Below, in pieces: positions 6,796 through 12,022 of a DNA stretch of 12,433 nucleotides. Both the position numbers and the translations under genes were made by a program. The stretch is from Rickettsiales bacterium (GTDB taxonomy: Bacteria; Pseudomonadota; Alphaproteobacteria; Rickettsiales; Deianiraeaceae), in NCBI GenBank assembly GCA_947424985.1, contig CANDYN010000020.1, positions 1-12,433 of the forward strand. The letters are read 5' to 3'. The notes under the pieces were generated by a model. The model ran no database searches, was not told the DNA's origin, and worked only from the letters and a program-made list of their open reading frames with translations. Within the stretch, counting starts at the first letter, position 1. Every line of letters starts with the position of its first letter.

Positions 6796-7129
6796 TCTTC
6801 GTAAAAGCTTCTAAGAATTTTTCACCAAAATTATTGCAAATTTCTTTCTTTAAAACAATAATATAGAAAGAATAATTTTCTATAGATGTATCTTTCACAA
6901 ATTTTATAAATTCAGATCGAATATATCGTTTTATGTAATTTCTATCAACTGCTAATTTTGATATTTTTTTTGATACTGCAATACAAAGATTTAGATGATC
7001 GTTTTTTTGTCTTGCATATTTTATTTTAACGCCGTCAAGTAAGAAGAATTTACCTCCTCTCGAAATTTTCTGTAATACTGATTTTGTGGGATTTGTTTTT
7101 ATTTTACCCTCTTGAAGCTTTATTAACAT
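6782..7129 (-). CDS. rnpA: Ribonuclease P protein component RnpA
   Basis: 115 aa from ATG 7129; a TTG at 7141 would add four residues and overlap nuoA. RnpA is the small basic protein that helps the RNase P RNA bind and cleave pre-tRNA 5' leaders. The family core is clear: LNLCIAVSKKISKLAVDRNY (about 47-66) followed by IKRYIRSEF, matching xxAVSKKxxxAVxRNRxKRxxRExF. The highly conserved RNR triplet reads Arg-Asn-Tyr here (residues 63-65). The N terminus (about 1-40) is lysine-rich and poorly conserved, as usual. The ATG is one base after the nuoA TAA stop (TAA-A-ATG), so the gene is likely translated by re-initiation within the 109-aa/nuoA/rnpA operon. Its 3' end overlaps the MFS gene by 14 bp. 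It is unusual in not being next to rpmH. Confidence 0.88.
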   Translation of the reverse strand: MLIKLQEGKIKTNPTKSVLQKISRGGKFFLLDGVKIKYARQKNDHLNLCIAVSKKISKLAVDRNYIKRYIRSEFIKFVKDTSIENYSFYIIVLKKEICNNFGEKFLEAFTKIKDQ

Positions 7130-7130
7130 T

Positions 7131-7481
7131 TTACCAATCAAGAGCTTTGTTTTTATATTCGTAAATTAGTCCAATTGTTAAAATAAAAACTAGCATTAAA
7201 GCTGAGTAAAACCCAGTTACGGAATAACTTTTCAAGTGTATCGCCCAAGGAAAAAGTAAAACTATTTCAAGATCAAATATGATAAATAATATTGCAACAA
7301 GGTAAAATTGTACATCAAAGGGTTTTTTAACGTTTCCAAGTGGGCTAATTCCACATTCATATTCCGAAGATTTTGCTCGTGAAGGACGATATTTTGCAAT
7401 TAAAGCCGGAATAAAAGCTAGAAATCCACAAAATCCGATCGCGATCAAAGCAAAAGTCAAAATTTTAAAATAGTCTATCAT
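7131..7481 (-). CDS. nuoA: NADH-quinone oxidoreductase subunit A
   Basis: 116 aa with three membrane segments (about 5-29, 58-80 and 90-108), as expected for NuoA/ND3. Diagnostic stretches are SEYECGISPLG (39-49), the loop between TM1 and TM2, and FDVQFYLVAILFIIFDLE (55-72), whose Asp70 and Glu72 sit at the conserved DLE of the second helix. NuoA is a small membrane-arm subunit of complex I at the junction with the quinone-binding peripheral arm. The start ATG 7481 comes one base after the stop of the upstream 109-aa gene (TAA-T-ATG). Downstream is rnpA rather than nuoB, so nuoA is separated from the usual nuoABCDE order. It probably depends on the promoter upstream of the 109-aa gene. Confidence 0.96.
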   Translation of the reverse strand: MIDYFKILTFALIAIGFCGFLAFIPALIAKYRPSRAKSSEYECGISPLGNVKKPFDVQFYLVAILFIIFDLEIVLLFPWAIHLKSYSVTGFYSALMLVFILTIGLIYEYKNKALDW

Positions 7482-7482
7482 A

Positions 7483-7812
7483 TTAAATTAAAACCTTTTT
7501 TGCAGAGCTGATTTCGCGATAAATATCCTGCATAACATCCGATATATATTGAGAATTACTTGCAACAAATTGCAAATTTTTACTTGCGCAAATTTCAAGT
7601 ATATTTGGCATGTGCGTATCAATTTTTTTAAGCAAAGGCTCAATTGCACGGAACATCGAAACTTTTTTATCTCCGCTTTGAGTTTGTATTATTGTAATTA
7701 TATCTTCCCCGGCTTGATATAAATTTGAAACCTCAGAAACTATATCAGAGATAGCACTGAGCGCTTGATTATCCATTTTTGAGACTGCACTTTTTTTGTA
7801 ACTTTGTGTCAT
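7483..7812 (-). CDS. Hypothetical helical protein, 109 aa
   Basis: 109 aa, soluble, no membrane segment and no signal peptide. The composition suggests mostly alpha helix, with amphipathic stretches at about 14-45 (NQALSAISDIVSEVSNLYQA and onward) and 85-105. The spacing of hydrophobic residues allows a helical bundle or coiled coil. I do not recognise a family and see no catalytic motif. It is very likely a real gene: a good -35/-10 pair lies just upstream, its stop is one base from the nuoA start in the same junction style as other pairs in the window, and there is no competing gene on the other strand. It heads the operon 109aa-nuoA-rnpA. A role with complex I is possible from position only and is not supported by the sequence. 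Confidence 0.7.
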   Translation of the reverse strand: MTQSYKKSAVSKMDNQALSAISDIVSEVSNLYQAGEDIITIIQTQSGDKKVSMFRAIEPLLKKIDTHMPNILEICASKNLQFVASNSQYISDVMQDIYREISSAKKVLI

Positions 7813-7831
7813 TTTATTGTCAAATCACTTA

Positions 7832-7859
7832 ATTATAAACACTTTTTTTTTCATTGCAA
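7832..7859 (-). promoter_or_regulatory. Putative promoter of the 109aa-nuoA-rnpA operon
   Basis: On the minus strand TTGCAA (7859-7854, 4 of 6 to the -35) and a perfect TATAAT (7837-7832) are separated by 16 nt. The spacer contains a 9-A tract. The -10 lies 19 nt before the ATG at 7812, leaving a very short leader with no Shine-Dalgarno sequence. The exact -10 and correct spacing make this one of the better promoter candidates in the window. Confidence 0.55.
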
Positions 7860-7887
7860 GTTTTTTTTATGGATTTTAATTTTTTTT
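7843..7887. repeat. Cluster of three long T homopolymers upstream of dprA
   Basis: Three T runs stand within 45 bp on the plus strand: T9 at 7843-7851, T8 at 7861-7868 and T8 at 7880-7887. If the long open dprA frame were translated through here it would give a Phe/Leu/Ile-rich segment unlike any DprA. An ATG at 7869 is one frame off dprA and could be joined to it by losing one T from the last run. On the minus strand the first run is an A-tract inside the promoter of the 109-aa gene. Confidence 0.85.
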
Positions 7888-7920
7888 ATATTATTTCCAT
7901 TTGAATGTTTTATTTTCATC

Positions 7921-9027
7921 TTGAGAATATCGGATTTATCAAGTAAATTACTTGTCCAAATAATTGCTTTTGCAAGAAATTATAAGCAAAAAAATAACGA
8001 TTTTCTAAATATGTCAAAAAGTGATTTTGCGAATATGTCTTTCAAAGATGAAGCCTTGGAAAAGGCTGAAAAGGAACTTGAAAATGTTGCAAAATTTGGT
8101 GGAAGCTTTATACCCTTTTTTGCAAATGAATACCCAAAACTACTTTTGTCAATTCCAAATCCACCGATTTTACTTACCGGGCTTGGAAATTTTGATATTT
8201 TAAATGATAAAATTATTGCAATAGTTGGCTCTCGTTCAGCATCATATAATGGTCTAAAAATGTCCGAAACTTTTGCAAAAAGGCTTTGTGAGTCGGGGTT
8301 TACTATTGCATCGGGACTTGCGCGTGGAATTGATTCAAAGGCGCATTGGGGTGGTATAAAATCTACAGTCGCGGTAATTGGAAGCGGGATAAATATTCAA
8401 TATCCACAGGAAAATTCAAAACTTTATGATGCGATAATAAGCAATAATTCCTGTATAATTACCGAGTTTCCATTTGATTTAAGCCCTATTCCTGCGAATT
8501 TTCCACAACGAAACAGGATCATTGCGGGAATTTCACTTGGAACTTTGGTGGTTGAGGCTGGCATGAAATCCGGAAGTTTGTCAACTGCAAGACTGACATT
8601 TGAATATGGACGTGAAGTTTTTGCAATTCCGGGTTTTGCTCTTGATCCGAATTACAAAGGAAATAATTATTTAATTAAGAAAAATATCGCAAAACTCGTT
8701 GAAAACACTGAAGATATTATTGAAGACTTGCCTGATTTTATTGATATAAAGCCACGAAAAACAAGTGAAATTAAGGCGGATAATTTGTTATTTACAGATG
8801 TGATTCAGCAAGCGGAAGACGTTGAAAAAAGCGACAAAGATGAGGATGTAAATTTGACTGATGAAGATATTATTTTAAATTCTCTGACTAATCAATATAT
8901 TGGGATTAACGAAATTTGTCAAAGAACCGGTTTTGATGCTGCAAAGGTCAATATTTTTGTTATGCAACTTGAAATGTTTGGAAAAATTGTATCAAATGGG
9001 ATGGGTTTTTGTCGAAAATTTGATTAA
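7921..9027 (+). CDS. dprA: DNA-processing protein DprA (Smf)
   Basis: 368 aa from TTG 7921, a normal DprA length (360-380). DprA binds incoming single-stranded DNA and loads RecA during transformation, in the cytosol. The Rossmann-like core has VGSRSASYNG (about 102-111), SGLARGIDSKAH (131-142), VIGSGINIQYPQEN (152-165), FPQRNRIIAGIS (194-205) and VVEAGMKSGSLSTARL (210-225). An acidic linker (about 300-312) leads to a C-terminal winged-helix domain (312-368, INEICQRTGFDAAKV). The N-terminal helix-hairpin-helix region is divergent (LRISDLSSKLLVQIIA). The loop after GIDSKAH is about three residues shorter than usual. The start is uncertain: the frame extends back to a TTG at 7804, but that adds a Phe-rich hydrophobic leader and overlaps the divergent gene, and no in-frame ATG precedes the core (the first are codons 31 and 39). 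Confidence 0.93.
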   Translation: MRISDLSSKLLVQIIAFARNYKQKNNDFLNMSKSDFANMSFKDEALEKAEKELENVAKFGGSFIPFFANEYPKLLLSIPNPPILLTGLGNFDILNDKIIAIVGSRSASYNGLKMSETFAKRLCESGFTIASGLARGIDSKAHWGGIKSTVAVIGSGINIQYPQENSKLYDAIISNNSCIITEFPFDLSPIPANFPQRNRIIAGISLGTLVVEAGMKSGSLSTARLTFEYGREVFAIPGFALDPNYKGNNYLIKKNIAKLVENTEDIIEDLPDFIDIKPRKTSEIKADNLLFTDVIQQAEDVEKSDKDEDVNLTDEDIILNSLTNQYIGINEICQRTGFDAAKVNIFVMQLEMFGKIVSNGMGFCRKFD

Positions 9028-9048
9028 AAAGTAAAGAAAAAGCTTGCA

Positions 9049-9054
9049 TATAAT
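9049..9054 (+). promoter_or_regulatory. Possible -10 element upstream of fusA
   Basis: A perfect TATAAT lies at 9049-9054, 39 nt before the fusA ATG, in the 66-bp dprA-fusA gap. No -35 match stands at 16-18 nt upstream; TTGATT at 9020-9025 is 23 nt away, too far. A chance match is possible in such AT-rich DNA, but fusA needs strong expression and the position is right. Confidence 0.35.
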
Positions 9055-9093
9055 AATTACAGCTTTAGGTTTTTGAAAATTATTTGAAAATTT

Positions 9094-11199
9094 ATGAAAT
9101 CATATCCGCTTGAAAGATATAGAAATATAGGAATCATGGCACACATCGATGCCGGAAAAACAACAACTTCTGAAAGAATTTTATTTTATACCGGACGTTC
9201 TCATAAAATTGGAGAAGTTCATGAGGGTGGAGCTACGATGGATTGGATGGAGCAAGAAAAAGAACGTGGGATTACGATTACGTCTGCTGCAACAACTTGT
9301 TTTTGGAATGACTATAGAATTAACTTAATCGATACACCTGGACACGTTGATTTTACGATTGAAGTTGAAAGATCTTTGCGTGTTTTGGATGGTGCAGTCG
9401 CAGTTTTAGATAGTGTTGCCGGGGTTGAACCTCAAACGGAAACTGTTTGGAGACAGGCAGATAAATATAATGTTCCAAGAATTTGTTTTGCAAATAAAAT
9501 GGATAGAGTTGGTGCGGATTTTTATAGATGCATTGACATGATTAAAGAAAGACTTGGTGCAAGACCTCTTCCAATTCAACTTCCAATCGGTTCTGGAGAA
9601 GATTTCAAGGGAATTGTTGACTTGATCAAGATGAAAGCTGTTTATTGGAAAGAAGATACTCAGGGTGCTGAATATTATTATGAAGAAATTCCGGCTGATT
9701 TAGTTGAAAAAGCTAAAAAATATAGAATAGAAATGATTGAAACTGCGGTTGAGCAAGACGAAGTTTTGATGGAAAAATACTTAGGTGGTGAGACAATTTC
9801 TGATGCTGAAATTAAAAAATGTATTAGAAAGGGCGTTTTGGCAACTGCTTTTATACCAATGATATGTGGAAGTGCGTTTAAACACAAAGGTGTTCAAATG
9901 TTGCTTGATGCAGTCACTGATTTCTTACCTTCTCCGATTGATTTTCCTACAATTATCGGTGAAAGTGTTGACGATCCTGAAGTTAAAATTACAAGAAAAA
10001 GAACAGCAGATGAGCCTTTTGCGGGGGTTGCATTTAAAATTGCAACGGATCCGTTTGTTGGATCTATCACATTCGTTCGTATTTACTGTGGTAAACTTGA
10101 AACAGGAACGAGCCTTATAAATGCAACAAACGGAAAAACGGAAAGAATAGGGCGTATGTTGCTTATGCACTCAAACCAAAGAGAGGATATCAAGACTGCT
10201 TCAGCTGGGGATATTGTTGCATTTGTTGGACTTAAAAATACTACGACGGGTAATACACTTTGTGATCCTTCAAAGCCTGTAATTTTTGAAAGAATGGATT
10301 TTCCAAAACCGGTCATACAAATTGCGGTTGAACCAAAAACGAAGGCAGATCAAGAAAGAATGGGAATTGCGATTAATAAATTGGTATCAGAAGATCCATC
10401 TCTTGAAGTTGAGTCGGACCAAGAAACCGGCCAAACTCTGCTTCGCGGAATGGGAGAATTGCATCTTGAGATTATCGTAGATAGAATGAAACGTGAGTTT
10501 AAGGTTGAGGTGAACGTAGGTAAGCCGCAGGTTGCATATAGAGAAACTCTTGCAAAGCCGATTACGATTGAACATTTGCATAAAAAGCAATCAGGTGGTG
10601 CTGGGCAATTTGCTGGTATTACTTTGGAATTTAAGCCGGAAGAACGTGGATTTGGATATAAATTTGAAAACAAAGTTTTTGGTGGAGCTGTTCCAAAAGA
10701 GTATATACCTGGAGTTGAAAAAGGTTTACTTGCTGCAAAGGAAAATGGTTTGCATGCTGGATATCCTGTAATTGACTTTAGTGTTTCTTTGCTTGACGGT
10801 AAATATCATGATGTGGATTCGAGCGTTTTAGCCTTTGAAATTGCTGCAAAAAATGCATTTAGAAAGCTTGCATCGCAATTGAAACCGTCAATTTTGGAGC
10901 CTGTTATGAAAGTTGAGGTTGTAACTCCCGAGGATTACATGGGAGACGTTATTGGTGATTTGAATTCAAGACGTGGTCAGGTTGCAGAAGTTGATTCAAG
11001 AGGAAATGCAAAAGTCATTATGGCGTATGTTCCACTTGGTGAGATGTTCGGATATATTAATAATCTTCGTTCTATGTCACAAGGTCGTGCGCAATATACA
11101 ATGGTTTTTGAGCGTTACGATGCTGTTCCTGGTAATGTTGCCGAGGAAATTATCAAACAAAGCGGTGGTAAGGTTACAGATCCTGATTTGGATGAGTAG
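9094..11199 (+). CDS. fusA: Translation elongation factor G
   Basis: 701 aa, full length (E. coli EF-G is 704). The GTPase drives translocation of tRNA and mRNA on the ribosome. The G domain shows G1 AHIDAGKT (16-23), G2 RGITI (58-62), G3 DTPGH (80-84) with catalytic His84, G4 NKMD (134-137) and G5 GSAFK (259-263). Domain II begins near 300, GMGELHLEI marks domain III, HKKQSGGAGQFAGI and YHDVDSS belong to domain IV, and GDLNSRRGQV lies in domain V. The pattern is that of the canonical bacterial EF-G1, not a paralogue. Nothing suggests damage. It is unusual in standing apart from rpsL, rpsG and tuf of the str operon: dprA is upstream (66-bp gap) and an unknown gene follows after 20 bp. The start ATG has no Shine-Dalgarno sequence, only a TTTGAAAATT repeat before it. 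Confidence 0.98.
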   Translation: MKSYPLERYRNIGIMAHIDAGKTTTSERILFYTGRSHKIGEVHEGGATMDWMEQEKERGITITSAATTCFWNDYRINLIDTPGHVDFTIEVERSLRVLDGAVAVLDSVAGVEPQTETVWRQADKYNVPRICFANKMDRVGADFYRCIDMIKERLGARPLPIQLPIGSGEDFKGIVDLIKMKAVYWKEDTQGAEYYYEEIPADLVEKAKKYRIEMIETAVEQDEVLMEKYLGGETISDAEIKKCIRKGVLATAFIPMICGSAFKHKGVQMLLDAVTDFLPSPIDFPTIIGESVDDPEVKITRKRTADEPFAGVAFKIATDPFVGSITFVRIYCGKLETGTSLINATNGKTERIGRMLLMHSNQREDIKTASAGDIVAFVGLKNTTTGNTLCDPSKPVIFERMDFPKPVIQIAVEPKTKADQERMGIAINKLVSEDPSLEVESDQETGQTLLRGMGELHLEIIVDRMKREFKVEVNVGKPQVAYRETLAKPITIEHLHKKQSGGAGQFAGITLEFKPEERGFGYKFENKVFGGAVPKEYIPGVEKGLLAAKENGLHAGYPVIDFSVSLLDGKYHDVDSSVLAFEIAAKNAFRKLASQLKPSILEPVMKVEVVTPEDYMGDVIGDLNSRRGQVAEVDSRGNAKVIMAYVPLGEMFGYINNLRSMSQGRAQYTMVFERYDAVPGNVAEEIIKQSGGKVTDPDLDE

Positions 11200-11219
11200 G
11201 TTTTATAAGATAATCCATC

Positions 11220-11759
11220 ATGCCCCTAGAAACGATTCCTTTGATTGGCAAAATATTAAAGTGTATTGTTTCTAGTTTTGTTAAATCTAAAAAAGAGGAA
11301 GTCGTAGTCACTTATCAGAAAAAATCAGTTGAAATTCCGGAGACTACATTAACTCTTGTATTCTATCCGGTCAATTCACTAGGTTTGTTTCAAAGAAATA
11401 TTGATTTTTATCCGGACGAGTCAAAAAATATTAAAATCTGTTATGTTATAAAAGATTCATTGGTATTGGAAGACGGTGTTCTTAAAATTACAGCCTTTGT
11501 TGTGTTACATAATCGCATATATGTTAGCAGAATGCCAAGAAAACCCGTTAATATTTATTCAAAATCAAGAGAAAGACATGTTTATAATTCAGAATGTAAT
11601 TTAAGTTTGACAAATGCTCGTAATAGTTTGTGCGATGCAATTTATATGCGTATTACAATTCAGCATCGAGACGAGACTAAAAAGATAAAGAATATTGATG
11701 ATTTGCAATTTGATAAGATTACAGTAAAACTGTCAAATGGTGCGGCTAAGAGGACTTGA
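11220..11759 (+). CDS. Hypothetical protein, 179 aa, running into a tRNA gene
   Basis: 179 aa starting at ATG 11220, 20 bp after fusA and probably co-transcribed with it. The first 22 residues (MPLETIPLIGKILKCIVSSF) form a short amphipathic or weakly hydrophobic helix, too short and lacking a cleavage site for a clear signal peptide. The rest looks rich in beta strands with alternating hydrophobic residues (TLTLVFYPV, KITAFVVLHNRIYVS, ITVKLS), with two basic patches (SRMPRKP and SKSRERH). I do not recognise a family. The last six codons and the stop lie inside the convergent tRNA-Leu gene (22 bp overlap), so its C terminus GAAKRT is constrained by tRNA sequence. A fixed start after fusA and steady codon use argue for a real gene, but it might be a degraded remnant. 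Confidence 0.6.
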   Translation: MPLETIPLIGKILKCIVSSFVKSKKEEVVVTYQKKSVEIPETTLTLVFYPVNSLGLFQRNIDFYPDESKNIKICYVIKDSLVLEDGVLKITAFVVLHNRIYVSRMPRKPVNIYSKSRERHVYNSECNLSLTNARNSLCDAIYMRITIQHRDETKKIKNIDDLQFDKITVKLSNGAAKRT

Positions 11760-11824
11760 ACCTCCACTGTTTTTACACAATAGCGACCTCAACACTACGC
11801 GTCTACCAATTCCGCCATAGCCGC
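11738..11824 (-). tRNA. tRNA-Leu (anticodon GAG)
   Basis: Folds as a class II tRNA on the minus strand. The acceptor stem GCGGCTA/TAGCCGC is 7 of 7 paired. The D arm is GCG-GAATTGGTAGA-CGC. The anticodon stem TAGTG/CGCTA encloses the loop TTGAGGT, giving anticodon GAG (reads CUC and CUU). A long variable arm typical of leucine tRNAs follows, then the T arm GGAGG-TTCAAGT-CCTCT. The discriminator is A (11741) and CCA is encoded (11740-11738). The 3' end overlaps the end of the unknown 179-aa gene on the other strand. The gene lies 54 nt downstream of tRNA-Glu and has its own putative promoter. Confidence 0.97.
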
Positions 11825-11831
11825 TCAAGTA

Positions 11832-11860
11832 AATATTGAATACAGTAAAATAAAAATCAA
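11832..11860 (-). promoter_or_regulatory. Putative promoter of tRNA-Leu
   Basis: On the minus strand TTGATT (11860-11855) is followed after 17 nt by AATATT (11837-11832, 4 of 6 to the -10), ending 7 nt before the mature 5' end of the tRNA. The -35 is embedded in a 17-bp sequence found again, at nearly the same distance, before tRNA-Glu. The repeat supports the -35; the -10 is weak. Confidence 0.5.
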
Positions 11861-11866
11861 GATAAA
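11850..11866 (-). repeat. 17-bp repeat, copy 1 (upstream of tRNA-Leu)
   Basis: Minus-strand TTTATCTTGATTTTTAT, identical to the copy at 11982-11998 and in the same orientation, 132 bp apart. It ends 26 nt before the mature tRNA-Leu 5' end and contains the putative -35 TTGATT. Confidence 0.8.
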
Positions 11867-11878
11867 TATGATATTTTT

Positions 11879-11953
11879 TGGTGACTCCTACGGGATTTGA
11901 ACCCGTGTTCCCACCGTGAAAGGGTGATGTCCTAACCACTGGACGAAGGAGTC
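11879..11953 (-). tRNA. tRNA-Glu (anticodon UUC)
   Basis: Complete cloverleaf on the minus strand. The acceptor stem GACTCCT/AGGAGTC is fully paired. The D arm is GTCC-AGTGGTTA-GGAC. The anticodon stem TCACC/GGTGG holds the loop CTTTCAC, anticodon TTC (reads GAA and GAG). The T arm is ACGGG-TTCAAAT-CCCGT. Discriminator A (11882) is followed by an encoded CCA (11881-11879). It lies between the AGCS symporter gene and tRNA-Leu, with its own upstream copy of the 17-bp element. Right after CCA the transcript runs into an A-rich stretch; no hairpin terminator is seen between the two tRNAs, so they may also be co-transcribed. Confidence 0.98.
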
Positions 11954-11965
11954 ATTAAGCTTAAT
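11954..11965. repeat. 12-bp perfect palindrome abutting tRNA-Glu
   Basis: ATTAAGCTTAAT occupies the twelve bases directly before the mature 5' end of tRNA-Glu, in its presumed leader. It could form a tiny A/U-rich hairpin or be a chance AT-rich palindrome; nothing comparable precedes tRNA-Leu. Confidence 0.6.
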
Positions 11966-11992
11966 CTATGGTATATAAAATATAAAAATCAA
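11963..11992 (-). promoter_or_regulatory. Putative promoter of tRNA-Glu
   Basis: TTGATT (11992-11987) lies in the second copy of the 17-bp repeat. The best -10 candidate is TAGATT (11968-11963, 4 of 6) at 18-nt spacing, nine bases before the tRNA 5' end. The -35 is supported by the repeat; the -10 is uncertain. Confidence 0.4.
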
Positions 11993-11998
11993 GATAAA
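11982..11998 (-). repeat. 17-bp repeat, copy 2 (upstream of tRNA-Glu)
   Basis: Second copy of TTTATCTTGATTTTTAT on the minus strand, ending 29 nt before the mature tRNA-Glu 5' end. The flanking bases differ from copy 1, so the identity is limited to these 17 bp. Confidence 0.8.
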
Positions 11999-12022
11999 AA
12001 TTAACTTTTTATTATTAATATT

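Noticed and set aside
7804..7920. N-terminal membrane anchor on DprA
   Set aside because: The hydrophobic stretch arises from T-rich non-coding DNA, depends on a TTG overlapping the divergent gene, and no DprA carries such an anchor.
10350..10673. Minus-strand open frames inside fusA
   Set aside because: They are shadows of a fully conserved EF-G; no family resemblance and no start signals.
11733..11939. 68-aa minus-strand frame spanning both tRNAs
   Set aside because: It is the translation of tRNA-Leu and part of tRNA-Glu (the GGIGRR...SGGSSPLSRT pattern is a known tRNA artefact).
11999..12022. Terminator after the AGCS symporter gene
   Set aside because: The only hairpin (AAAAA-GTTAA-TTTTT on the minus strand) has A/T pairs only and is too weak to call.
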